A stretch of 64,000 bases of DNA from NCBI RefSeq assembly GCF_026151395.1, contig NZ_JAMQPV010000003.1:248001-312000 (forward strand), given 5' to 3'. A program made the position numbers and the translations under genes. Below, piece by piece: positions 29,001 to 38,474 of this stretch. A model generated the notes under the pieces. The model saw only the letters and a program-made list of their open reading frames with translations, had not been told where the DNA came from and searched no databases. Source of the DNA: Leptospira limi. Its GTDB lineage: Bacteria; Spirochaetota; Leptospiria; Leptospirales; Leptospiraceae. Each line of letters begins with the position of its first letter. The stretch's first letter is position 1.

Positions 29001-30212
29001 ATGAAAAAGATCGTAGTTTTAGGAAGTAATTTTGCAGGTGTAACTGCAGCTATCTCAACAAAAAGAAAACTCGGCGACTCTGTCGAAGTGATTGTCATTT
29101 CACCCGCAATCAATTTTTTATATGTGCCTTCTCTCATTTGGGTTCCATTCGGAATCCGAAAGGTAAAAGACATTACGTTTCCTGTTGAACCTATGTTAGC
29201 AAAGAAGGGTGTAAAATTTATTAATGATCGCGGCACAAAAGTGATCCCCGATCGAAATGTGGTTCTCACCGAAAATCATGGTGAAATCACATATGACTAT
29301 TTAGTTGTAGCAACGGGTGCATCACTTAACTTCGATATTTTGCCAAATTTAAATCCAAAAGAAAATATGATACAATGTATCGTCACTCCTGAACTTGCAG
29401 AAAAATCAGCACATGCGTTCGAAGAAATTGTAAAGAATCCAGGTCCTGTAGTTGTCGCTGCCACCCAAGGGGCCAGTTGTATGGGAGCTGCATATGAATA
29501 TTTATTCAATTTAGATAAATACCTTAGGAAAAGAGGAGTTCGCAATCAAGTTGAAATCACTTGGGTAACACCTGAACCATTTTTAGGACATTTTGGCATT
29601 GGTGGTATTGTCGGTGGTCAAAAAATGTTAGAAATATTTATGAAATTATATGGAATCAAATGGGTTACCAATGCTACGATTCAAAAAATTGAAAAAGAAA
29701 AAATTACGTTAGGTGATTCAACGGAGTTACCATACAAAATGTCAATGATGATACCTCCATTTTTAGGAGCAGATGTTATGAAAAATTCTCCTGAACTAGT
29801 TGATGAAAAAGGATTCGTAGTCACAAATGAAGGTTACCAACATATCAAATTTAAAAATGTTTATGCAGCTGGCCTTGCTGTTGAAGTAATTGCACCATTT
29901 AAAAAATGTGCAGCACCATTCGGTGTACCAAAGACAGGTTTCCCATCTGATGTAATGGGAAAAATTGTCTCAGAGAACATTAAGAATGATATCCTCGGAA
30001 ATGGAAAATTTAAATCTATGCCTTTCGGTAAAATCCCTGGTATTTGTATCATGGATGCTGGGAAAAAAGAAGTTTGGATTCTAACAAACCACTTATTTAA
30101 ACCCAGACAATTTGAATTGATGGTACCAAATATGTTTTACAATATTGGGAAAATTATCTTAGAAAAGTATATGTTATGGAAAAACAAAAAAGGATTAGTC
30201 CAACTTCCATAA
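29001..30212 (+). CDS. Sulfide:quinone oxidoreductase-like flavoprotein
   Basis: About 403 residues of the FAD-dependent pyridine nucleotide-disulfide family. N-terminal VVLGSNFAGVTAA binds FAD, DYLVVATGASL is the second FAD motif, and YAAGLAV the third. Cysteines at GASCMGAAYEY and KKCAAPFGVPKTGFPSD are placed like those of SQR-type enzymes, and the C-terminus is amphipathic, as in membrane-docked SQRs. Sulfide or another quinone-linked donor is plausible. Start at ATG 29001, after AGAGGA. Confidence 0.78.
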   Translation: MKKIVVLGSNFAGVTAAISTKRKLGDSVEVIVISPAINFLYVPSLIWVPFGIRKVKDITFPVEPMLAKKGVKFINDRGTKVIPDRNVVLTENHGEITYDYLVVATGASLNFDILPNLNPKENMIQCIVTPELAEKSAHAFEEIVKNPGPVVVAATQGASCMGAAYEYLFNLDKYLRKRGVRNQVEITWVTPEPFLGHFGIGGIVGGQKMLEIFMKLYGIKWVTNATIQKIEKEKITLGDSTELPYKMSMMIPPFLGADVMKNSPELVDEKGFVVTNEGYQHIKFKNVYAAGLAVEVIAPFKKCAAPFGVPKTGFPSDVMGKIVSENIKNDILGNGKFKSMPFGKIPGICIMDAGKKEVWILTNHLFKPRQFELMVPNMFYNIGKIILEKYMLWKNKKGLVQLP

Positions 30213-30259
30213 AAGTAGATATAAATATTCCTTTGAAAGGAAAGAACTAAAGCAAAAAT

Positions 30260-30284
30260 GGTCTAGAGAAATCTTTTCTAGACC
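30260..30284. promoter_or_regulatory. Hairpin abutting a start codon
   Basis: GGTCTAGA and TCTAGACC form a perfect 8-bp stem with a 9-nt loop, ending 3 nt before the ATG at 30288. No T-run follows it on the plus strand, so it is not a typical terminator for the flavoprotein gene. It could shape initiation of the following gene. Confidence 0.45.
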
Positions 30285-30287
30285 AAA

Positions 30288-32330
30288 ATGCATTTGAAAA
30301 TTGGAATTTTACTTTTATGTTTTTCTTTTTTGATTTCATGTCATGAAAGTGAAAGACAAATTGATTTACCTGAAGTTGAAAAGGGCATAATTGATTTAAC
30401 TAACGTTAACTTCAGTAATCACACTAGTTTACCATTATCTGGGGATTGGGATTTTTTTTGGGGAGAATTAATCACACCAACTGTATCCATTAACGAAAAT
30501 CCTTCGGTTTTTCCAATCCAAGACAATATTACTGAGCTTAACCCAATATTTTTGAAGATTGGTAAACGATGGAAAGAAATCCATTCAGGGACAGGATTTG
30601 CCACCTACCAAGTTAAAATATTTTTACCCGATACTTCAAATGAAGAACCATTTGCGATTCGTTTTTTGCAAACTGGTGGAGCTGCGATTGAAGTATTTGT
30701 TAATGAGAATCTATCACTTTCATCAGGAAAAGTGGGAAAAACTAAAGAGGCAATGATACCGACCAGAAGTTCAGGTATCATTGTTCTTCCTTATGGAAAA
30801 AAAATTATAAATTTAACTGTCCACATTTCCAATTTTTATCATGACGATGGATCGTTTTGGTATCCACCAAAAATAGGGAAATATCGCGACATACAAAATG
30901 AATACATCAAAGAGATTACATACGATTCCTTATTAACAGGTGCCTTGTTTTTTATGGCATTTTATCATTTCCTTTTATTCTTTTTCAGAAGGAATCGGTC
31001 GTTGATTTTATTTTTTGGGTTATTCAGCTTCATCACTGCCCTTCATTCCATTTCATTAAATGGAGACATCCTGTATCATTTGATTCCCAATGTTCCTTAT
31101 CGAATTGCCTTTTCCTTATCACTTATCTTTTATTTGGCGATGCCATTTTACCTTTCTTTTTTAGCGCAATTATACCCAAATCAATTTAACAAAAAGTTTA
31201 TTCAGATTTTTTCTTCCATTTGTTTTGGATTGTACATTGCAGTGATTCTTTTACCAACGGAACTTGGCTCTCAAACTACACTATTTGGAATCTTTTTTAC
31301 AATCGCAGGATTACTTTACTCCATACTTTGTTTAATCAAATCTACTATTAAAAAAGAAGAATTAGCTCTCAGTTTATTAATCATCCAAGTATTTTTATTG
31401 TTTAGTGCGATTAATGATACTTTAAATTTATATGGATTTTTCCAATATACATTGATTTTAAAATATTCTTACTTATCTACTGTTTTATTCCAATCACTTA
31501 TCCTTGCTTCTTATTTCACAAAAACATTCATCAAAAATGAAACTTTAAAAAATGAACTTACAAAATTAAATGAATCCCTAGAACAAGAGGTTGTGGCACG
31601 AACAAAAGAATATAGAGAGGCAAAACAGATTGCTGAAGAAGCAAACCAATGGAAAGATAAATTTATTTCACTTGTGGCACATGATTTACGATCACCTTTG
31701 AGCACTGTTTACTCAGCTCTTACATTTACTTACGATGAAGACACGCCAAAGGAAGAAAAAGATCATATATCAAAGCAAATATTTGTCATCTTGGAAAACG
31801 CTATGTCTACCGTAGAACATTTATTAAACTTAAATAGATTTCAAATAGACAAGGGAAAAATCAATTTGGATTTAACTGAAAATAATGTTCTAAAATCAAT
31901 AAACCAAGTTATAGAAACATTTGCTTTGGATCTTCAGAAAAAATCCATACAACTTGAAATTACTGTTTCCGATTCGGCAAAAGTATATGCGGACAAATCA
32001 ATTCTAAATGAAATTATTCGGAATCTGATTGCAAACGCGATCAAATTCAGTCATCCAAATGGAAAAATTGAAGTTAGTTTTTCGGAGACATCAGATCTAT
32101 CTACAATAACTTTCCGAGATTATGGCATAGGTATTTCTACTGAACAAAAATCACGAATCTTCACTGATCCTATGTCCTCTCCAGGGACTTTAGGAGAAAA
32201 GGGATTTGGGATCGGCTTAAAGCTCTGTAATGAATTAATGAGGTTACAAAATGGAAATATAAGAGTAGAATCAGGACTGAAGCAAGGGAGTCTCTTTATA
32301 CTTGAATTTCCAAAACAAAATAAAATCTGA
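30288..32330 (+). CDS. 7TMR-DISM histidine kinase lipoprotein
   Basis: A 680-residue sensor kinase. A lipobox-like signal (FLISCHES) is followed by a periplasmic jelly-roll 7TMR-DISMED2 domain (about 30-200), seven transmembrane helices (about 205-400), a coiled coil, a HisKA domain (SLVAHDLRSPLSTVYSA, about 460) and a HATPase domain (NLIANAIKFSHPNG, DYGIGIS, GEKGFGIGLKLC). It should sense an external or envelope signal. No response regulator is adjacent. Confidence 0.9.
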   Translation: MHLKIGILLLCFSFLISCHESERQIDLPEVEKGIIDLTNVNFSNHTSLPLSGDWDFFWGELITPTVSINENPSVFPIQDNITELNPIFLKIGKRWKEIHSGTGFATYQVKIFLPDTSNEEPFAIRFLQTGGAAIEVFVNENLSLSSGKVGKTKEAMIPTRSSGIIVLPYGKKIINLTVHISNFYHDDGSFWYPPKIGKYRDIQNEYIKEITYDSLLTGALFFMAFYHFLLFFFRRNRSLILFFGLFSFITALHSISLNGDILYHLIPNVPYRIAFSLSLIFYLAMPFYLSFLAQLYPNQFNKKFIQIFSSICFGLYIAVILLPTELGSQTTLFGIFFTIAGLLYSILCLIKSTIKKEELALSLLIIQVFLLFSAINDTLNLYGFFQYTLILKYSYLSTVLFQSLILASYFTKTFIKNETLKNELTKLNESLEQEVVARTKEYREAKQIAEEANQWKDKFISLVAHDLRSPLSTVYSALTFTYDEDTPKEEKDHISKQIFVILENAMSTVEHLLNLNRFQIDKGKINLDLTENNVLKSINQVIETFALDLQKKSIQLEITVSDSAKVYADKSILNEIIRNLIANAIKFSHPNGKIEVSFSETSDLSTITFRDYGIGISTEQKSRIFTDPMSSPGTLGEKGFGIGLKLCNELMRLQNGNIRVESGLKQGSLFILEFPKQNKI

Positions 32331-32375
32331 TAATTTCTTGATTATTTCAGAAGGCAAGGGATACTTTTAAAGATC

Positions 32376-35300
32376 ATGAGAAACCAATTGAGACGTATTA
32401 TTGTATTACCGTTTCTTTTTTCTCTAGTGACCTGTTCATTTCCAGAGTTGTCAAGAAGCCCATTGGACTACTTGGCTTTCCTCCGTATTTTCACTGGTTC
32501 AGGTCAAAGTTTAGGAGGAGCCGTTTCAGGATTAAGGTCTGGAACTTCAGTTACTCTCACCAATGGAAACGATTCTATCACTATTTCCGCGGATGGAAAT
32601 TTTACATTCCCTACTCGATTAAACTCTGGACAAAGTTATGATGTAGGTTTAACGACAAACGGAGTTGGGATCACATGTTCCATAACAAATGCGCAAGGGG
32701 TTGCCCAAAATTCTCCAATAACAAATGTTAGCGTTACTTGTGGAATTGGTGTTGGTTTTTACGAAGTTGGAGTCAACGTTTCAGGGATCAGTGGTTCCAT
32801 TTCTATTCAAAACAATGCAGCGGAATCACTTACAATATCCTCCAATGGTCTTACTAAATTTACTACTTTACAACCAACTGGGTCTAACTACGCGGTCACC
32901 ATTACTTCACAACCTGCGGGAACGGTTTGTACGTTTGATAATCCATTATTAACTTTTGGTTCCATTGCTGCAGCAAACGTAACAATTTTTATCACTTGTG
33001 TGAATGGTTACATTGTTGGTGGAAATTTGTTTTCTTCTACAGGCATTGACCTTGGAACAAATTTAATCAACAGAAAGACCTACATCAGAACGTTTGTTGG
33101 ATCATTCCCCACTAACAATGGAGGTTCGGGTGCTGCTTCTGGTGTGGCGGTAGCTACCGCAACTCCAACGACTGCTAGATTCACGAATCCAAGTATGTTA
33201 ACAAGTGATGCCAGTTTCATTTATGTTGCCGACACAGGTAATGGAGTGATTCGGAAAATTGATAAATCCTCAGGTGTTACCACCATTCTTGCAGGAGGAA
33301 ATACTGGCGGAGGGACAACTTGTCCAGGCACGGTTACAACGAATTGTTTAGACGGAATCGGAACTGCAGCTCAATTTAATGGAATTGTTGGGATCACAAC
33401 GAATGGAAATAATTTATTCGTTTTAGAATTGAATGGAAATCGCATACGAATTGTGAACTTGGCAACATCGAATGTTTCAACTTTTGCAGGTTCCGGTGTA
33501 ACGGGGGCATCAGACAATACCTCTGGAATATTAGCTTCTTTTGCCAATCCAACCTGGATTACTTTACATAATGGAATTTTTTATATAGTAGACAGAGGAA
33601 ACTGTACAATTCGTACCGTAGACCCTGTGTCATCTTCTGTGGGAACAATTGCTGGAGGTGCAGGTTCTTGTAATTTTGCGAACAATCCAGTTGGTACAAA
33701 TGCAAGGTTTGTATCCCCAATTGCCATTGTAGGTTTAGGAAGTTATCTTTACGTAACTGATGTTGGAGTGGGCGGTGGTTATAAAATTAGAAGGATCGCT
33801 CTCACTGGTACGAATGCAGTAGATACATTAGCGGGTGATGGAGTACAAGCATCCACCGATGGATTTGGGACTTCCGCTCAATTTAACGACCCACATGGAA
33901 TCACAACTGACGGAACTAATTTGTTTTTATCTGAATGGCTCGGACATAGAATTCGTCATATAAACTTGAGTAACAGTAAAGTAACAACACTGGTAGGAAG
34001 TAGCTCAGGTTATTCTGATAATGCGACTGGGAATGGCCTACTTAATTTTCCTGGATACATTGCAACTGACGGTCAAAAAGTTTACATAGCCGACCAAGGC
34101 AACCACGCCATTCGTTTTTTAGAACCTGCTGAATTAATACAATATTCATTCGATGGGAATGCTAACGATTCGATCGGAACTAATCACGGTTCATTGATTG
34201 GTTCTCCTACTTTCACTTCAGATGAAAATGGACTTTCCAATGGTGCATATGAGTTGAATGGAACATCTGATTACATTGTATCATCAGGACCATTGACCCA
34301 AAACACAGATAATATCACTTTCTCCGCTTGGGTACATTCTTCCGCAAATGATGTAAATCAATTCATTCTGTACAATGGACTCGGCCTCAGCAATGGGTAC
34401 GGTCTCATGTTGGATATTACGGGAAGTTTGAGAATCGATTTATCTGGCACTTTAGGGCCACCCACTGCAATGAAATTGCCACTCAATCGATGGGCACATG
34501 TCGCAGTACGTCGGTTATCAAATAATTGGCAAATTTACATCAATGGAATATCCGCAGGGATTGTCTTTTCAACAAACCCGATCCAACCTACTGCGACGGC
34601 TACGTTTAAAATTGGAGATGCTGGGACTGGTAATTTTTTTAGAGGAAAAATTTCTAATGTCAATTTTTTCAATGGCGCGTTAGACGATGATTCCATACAA
34701 ACTTTAGCAGTACAAGTTCCATCAGGTTTGATTTCCTATTTTCCATTGAATGGAAATGGAAAAGATTACGGAAACTTCAAAAATGACCTTAACAATTATG
34801 GGGCTGCATTGACTTCAGATCGTTTTGGCATACCCAATTCAGCGTATTATTTTAATGGAGCCTCCTACTTCCAAAAACCAAATCCAAATGGATTACCCAC
34901 AGGTATTGTAAGTCGTACCATCTGCGCTTGGTTTAATACTTCTTCTGGTATTGGACAATATATCATCAGTTATGGAACACCAGTTCCAAATACAGGAAAT
35001 GGTCTTGTCATTGATCCTCCTGAAGTGGGAATGTTTGGATGGTCTGCGGATGCAAAAATATTACACGAAGATTTTGTTAACCAATGGATACATCTTTGTG
35101 GCGTTTTTGATGGTGGAACAAAAAACGTTTCTCTATATGAAAACGGTACCTTAAGACATTCTGAAACACAAAGTGGTTGGTCTACAGGTACGAGCGCAAA
35201 TTTAGAAATAGGAAAATTAATCACTACAACTGGGTTTTTTTCAGGGGATCTTGATGATATTCGAATTTATGATAGGACCTTATCTGTTGCAGAAATCCGT

Positions 35301-36080
35301 GCAATTTCAGGACCTTATCCAACACAAGTTAGTTCCTGGAACCAAACGGTTGCTAGTAGTAGTTTAAAATTTTTCTTATTACCTGAAAGTGCTAGTATTG
35401 GTCCAGGTGGTTGCCTTGGCAGTGTCAATTGTGTTTCCGCATGGAATGATCGAAGTGGAAACAATTTCCACGTCTACCAAGGCTCAGCCCCTGCACAGCC
35501 AGTGTACAATGCGACAGGAATGAATGGAGTACCTGCCATTCGTTTTAATGATGCTTCTGCCAATTTTTTGTCTACATCCTGCGTTCCTGATCTATTATCC
35601 ACTTCCAATACAATCTTTGCGATGTACAACGATAATGGAATGATAGGTAGTGATGGAATTTTCCACAATGGTGAAAAACTACTCTATTTACCGGACATTA
35701 CAACTAACAATCTCTTAAGTTTTTTCGATCTCCAACTCAATAATCCAAAATTAATATCAACGGGTGCATATAACATACCTTCAGAAAATATCCTTATGTC
35801 CTTAGATTTTAATGGAACTACGGGTAGTATTTATAAATTTGGGACTCCCGTTGCCTCCTTATCTATACCAAGTGCGGGATTTACGTGTGGAGTTTATGAC
35901 TTAAGTATCGGTAGGTTCTTATGGAATTCGGGAATTTATCCGTTCAATGGGGATTATCTTAATGGTCATATAGGCGATATTATTTATTTCAACCAGACAC
36001 TTTCCACAAGCGACAGAGAACTCGTTGAGTGTTATTTATCAGGGAAATACAGAGTGAAAGTTGGCCATCGATGTCATTGA
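32376..36080 (+). CDS. Large NHL/LamG surface lipoprotein
   Basis: A 1234-residue lipoprotein (LVTCSFP lipobox). After two Ig-like segments (SGLRSGTSVTLTNGNDSITIS and a second copy near 130-215), an NHL-type propeller runs from about 260 to 590 (repeated FIYVADTGNGVIRKID, LFVLELNGNRIRIV, FYIVDRGNCTIRTV, VYIADQGNHAIRF). Two concanavalin-A/LamG-like domains follow (about 590-790 and 790-985). A C-terminal carbohydrate-binding-like region begins near LKFFLLPESASIG. Probably a surface adhesin or glycan-binding protein. Confidence 0.8.
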   Translation: MRNQLRRIIVLPFLFSLVTCSFPELSRSPLDYLAFLRIFTGSGQSLGGAVSGLRSGTSVTLTNGNDSITISADGNFTFPTRLNSGQSYDVGLTTNGVGITCSITNAQGVAQNSPITNVSVTCGIGVGFYEVGVNVSGISGSISIQNNAAESLTISSNGLTKFTTLQPTGSNYAVTITSQPAGTVCTFDNPLLTFGSIAAANVTIFITCVNGYIVGGNLFSSTGIDLGTNLINRKTYIRTFVGSFPTNNGGSGAASGVAVATATPTTARFTNPSMLTSDASFIYVADTGNGVIRKIDKSSGVTTILAGGNTGGGTTCPGTVTTNCLDGIGTAAQFNGIVGITTNGNNLFVLELNGNRIRIVNLATSNVSTFAGSGVTGASDNTSGILASFANPTWITLHNGIFYIVDRGNCTIRTVDPVSSSVGTIAGGAGSCNFANNPVGTNARFVSPIAIVGLGSYLYVTDVGVGGGYKIRRIALTGTNAVDTLAGDGVQASTDGFGTSAQFNDPHGITTDGTNLFLSEWLGHRIRHINLSNSKVTTLVGSSSGYSDNATGNGLLNFPGYIATDGQKVYIADQGNHAIRFLEPAELIQYSFDGNANDSIGTNHGSLIGSPTFTSDENGLSNGAYELNGTSDYIVSSGPLTQNTDNITFSAWVHSSANDVNQFILYNGLGLSNGYGLMLDITGSLRIDLSGTLGPPTAMKLPLNRWAHVAVRRLSNNWQIYINGISAGIVFSTNPIQPTATATFKIGDAGTGNFFRGKISNVNFFNGALDDDSIQTLAVQVPSGLISYFPLNGNGKDYGNFKNDLNNYGAALTSDRFGIPNSAYYFNGASYFQKPNPNGLPTGIVSRTICAWFNTSSGIGQYIISYGTPVPNTGNGLVIDPPEVGMFGWSADAKILHEDFVNQWIHLCGVFDGGTKNVSLYENGTLRHSETQSGWSTGTSANLEIGKLITTTGFFSGDLDDIRIYDRTLSVAEIRAISGPYPTQVSSWNQTVASSSLKFFLLPESASIGPGGCLGSVNCVSAWNDRSGNNFHVYQGSAPAQPVYNATGMNGVPAIRFNDASANFLSTSCVPDLLSTSNTIFAMYNDNGMIGSDGIFHNGEKLLYLPDITTNNLLSFFDLQLNNPKLISTGAYNIPSENILMSLDFNGTTGSIYKFGTPVASLSIPSAGFTCGVYDLSIGRFLWNSGIYPFNGDYLNGHIGDIIYFNQTLSTSDRELVECYLSGKYRVKVGHRCH

Positions 36081-36082
36081 AA

Positions 36083-36110
36083 CACCAAATAGGTTAACCC
36101 ACATTTGGTG
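36083..36110. terminator. Hairpin between convergent genes
   Basis: CACCAAAT (36083-36090) and ATTTGGTG (36103-36110) form a stem with a 12-nt loop in the short convergent gap. No strong T-run on either side. Confidence 0.45.
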
Positions 36111-36130
36111 CTATCAATCAACAATTCAGC

Positions 36131-36856
36131 TTAAGCAACAACGTTTGGTTTTTGCTTCAATATTTGTATTCCTAGTGCCATCATCCAAACCAACCAACAC
36201 AAACTTCCGACTAACCCTGCGAAGGGGATTTCCTTCACATCTGAGATGACAAGTGAAAATAATTCAAATTGAGCAAGTAAATATATAAAGGCAGATACCA
36301 TCCCGAAATTGGAGATCCATTTGGGGAATATTTGGTTTTTACGAAGAACAATTGATAGAAGCAACATCCATAAAATTATAAACAGTTGGCCTAAGTGCTC
36401 ACCAATTAAAACCCCAAATAGATGGTGGATTGTTTGGAAATTGATGAGAACGACTTCTTTCATAATTTCTGAAGAGTTTGGGTCAAAATATAAATTTGAT
36501 AGGATTGGTACAACAAATACCCAACGTAAAAGACCAATCAATTGGAAAAACAACGAAGCGACACCAAAAATAACGGCCGTTAAAGATAACAATGGGCTAT
36601 ATACTTTTGTATTCTGATACAAATGTAAATACGCAAAAAAAAGTGGGAGCCCTGAAATTCCAAAAAACCACCATGTCCATACCAAGGAAGAACTACCTTT
36701 ATGGAATTCTGACAAAATAGAGTCAGTTGGTTGTCTCAATATATCAGGATATTGAAAATTCATAATTAAAAGTGTGTAAGGAATTTGAATCAGAATGGGT
36801 ATCATGATTAATACCAGTCCAATATACGGATTCCATTTTATTGTTTCATTTTTCAT
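36131..36856 (-). CDS. DUF4386-like membrane protein
   Basis: A 241-residue polytopic protein with about seven hydrophobic helices, matching the layout of DUF4386 proteins. Function unknown. Located downstream of a truncated small gene in the same direction. Confidence 0.65.
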   Translation of the reverse strand: MKNETIKWNPYIGLVLIMIPILIQIPYTLLIMNFQYPDILRQPTDSILSEFHKGSSSLVWTWWFFGISGLPLFFAYLHLYQNTKVYSPLLSLTAVIFGVASLFFQLIGLLRWVFVVPILSNLYFDPNSSEIMKEVVLINFQTIHHLFGVLIGEHLGQLFIILWMLLLSIVLRKNQIFPKWISNFGMVSAFIYLLAQFELFSLVISDVKEIPFAGLVGSLCWLVWMMALGIQILKQKPNVVA

Positions 36857-36885
36857 TGTTTACCTCAAAAAAAAATTCTGAAAAA

Positions 36886-37206
36886 CTAATGCCTGGTGTT
36901 GGGTTGAGCTCTGTTGCAGAACCTTCTGCAGCAATTACGATCAGACCCAAGATGCATTGGTAAAAACCAGTAACCAATCCCTATTTTACAAAACACAGTT
37001 GTGATTCCTGGATCAAAATTGGTTTCATAATAACCGAAATGAACAGAATATTCGCCTTTTCTATATTCTCCACCGATGGAAGGAGCGCGAAAAAAATGTA
37101 TAGAAAATTTTTCATTGGAGAACTTTGCATTCCCTAAGATAGTATCAGTGAAAAGAATAAACAAACTTTGTGAAACCAAAAGTTCTATTTTGAAGATTCG
37201 AAACAT
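36886..37206 (-). CDS. Truncated outer-membrane-like protein
   Basis: 106 residues: N-terminal hydrophobic stretch, then a block (FRAPSIGGEYRKGEYSVHFG ... ITTVFCKIGIGYWFLP) that resembles the N-terminal strands of a Leptospira-type beta-barrel family. After YWFLP the reading turns basic and Cys-rich (NCCRRFCNRAQ), unlike the family, and stops soon after. This suggests loss of the rest of the barrel. A +1 frame from there reads a cleaner-looking sequence up to the start of the next gene. Probably a gene remnant. Confidence 0.45.
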   Translation of the reverse strand: MFRIFKIELLVSQSLFILFTDTILGNAKFSNEKFSIHFFRAPSIGGEYRKGEYSVHFGYYETNFDPGITTVFCKIGIGYWFLPMHLGSDRNCCRRFCNRAQPNTRH

Positions 37207-37327
37207 TTCTCTTTGATTGTAAGCGAATGTGGAGACTTTGTCGTCTCACCCCATTGGGTGGAACTCCTATTTTTTAAAAAAATCCGTCTATCCAAATGTA
37301 ACGTATTATGATAGAATCAAGCAATCA

Positions 37328-38416
37328 ATGATCGGATCTATTTTATTAAGTGCAGGGTTCATCCAGTCATTGTTTTTGGGATTGTATTTTTTTTTCCAAG
37401 GGAAACATAAAAGACAATACAGTTTGTATTTATCTTTTTTCTTTTTTTTTCTTTCTCTCACCATGGCCTGCAACCTGATTTATTTTTCAGGAAATCTAAA
37501 TGAATTTCCTCATTTGATCAAATTGGGTTATTTTTTCGGATTTTGTATCGCTCCACTTTTTTCATTTATCATAACTAGGTATTTTGTGATTCCAAAGGAA
37601 AGTATTTACTGGGAAGGATTCACTTTAGTCGTTCCTTTACTATTTTTAGTATATGAAGCTCCTTTTTTCTTATTAAGCGGAGAAGACAAATTTTTATCTC
37701 TTACCAAGATGCAATCGAATGAAATATTCAGTGAGACCAATTTGTTTCAGATATTTATATTATTTTTTTCATTCGTCGTTTTCTTAAGAACATACATTCG
37801 GTTTAGACTCGAAATGGGACAATTTGCAAAAGATCTCTATTGGGAAGGCAAAATATTTGAAAATTACCTTCTACTGTTACTCATATGGCTTTGTTTCTGT
37901 ATTTTGTTTTGCATCATTTTACCAGGCAAAACTTCTGAATCGATTTCGAATCTAGGGTTTTCCATTTGGATCCTTGGGTTTGCTTGGCATAGAGTATACT
38001 TAGATAAAAAAGAATCTCATGATCTTCCAAATCACCAATCTGAAGAAGTCAAATACCAAAAGTCATATCTACCAGAAATTCAAATGATGGAACTTGGGAA
38101 ACAATTAGAGAACATACTTGAAGACAAAGAGTTTTTGTTCGATGGTGATTTAAATCTTACCCTTATTGCCAGTAACCTTGGAATCTCTACTCATTCTACA
38201 TCTCAAGTATGCAACAGATACTTTGGTAAAAGTTTGATCGAAATCATCCAAGAAAAAAGAATTGAACATGCAAAAGATGCTTTAAAAAATTCAGATGATA
38301 CGATTTTAAGAATTGGATTTGCTGTCGGTTTTAATTCTAAAAATTCATTTATACGAGTGTTTAAGGAACTAACTCAACTCACTCCTTCGGAGTATCGTAA
38401 AAAATACAAACCTTAG
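37328..38416 (+). CDS. AraC-family regulator with membrane N-terminus
   Basis: About 362 residues. Residues 1-240 contain several transmembrane helices, and the C-terminal ~100 hold an AraC HTH pair (LTLIASNLGISTHSTSQVCNRYFGKS ... ILRIGFAVGFNSKNSFIRVFKELTQLTPSEYRKKY). Membrane-anchored AraC proteins of this shape are common in Leptospira. I prefer ATG 37328, where the first helix starts; a longer frame opens at 37229. Target unknown. Confidence 0.82.
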   Translation: MIGSILLSAGFIQSLFLGLYFFFQGKHKRQYSLYLSFFFFFLSLTMACNLIYFSGNLNEFPHLIKLGYFFGFCIAPLFSFIITRYFVIPKESIYWEGFTLVVPLLFLVYEAPFFLLSGEDKFLSLTKMQSNEIFSETNLFQIFILFFSFVVFLRTYIRFRLEMGQFAKDLYWEGKIFENYLLLLLIWLCFCILFCIILPGKTSESISNLGFSIWILGFAWHRVYLDKKESHDLPNHQSEEVKYQKSYLPEIQMMELGKQLENILEDKEFLFDGDLNLTLIASNLGISTHSTSQVCNRYFGKSLIEIIQEKRIEHAKDALKNSDDTILRIGFAVGFNSKNSFIRVFKELTQLTPSEYRKKYKP

Positions 38417-38474
38417 CCGAAACAATTTTAAAATTGAAACTATCATTTCAGCTAAGATAGACAATTGCGAATGA

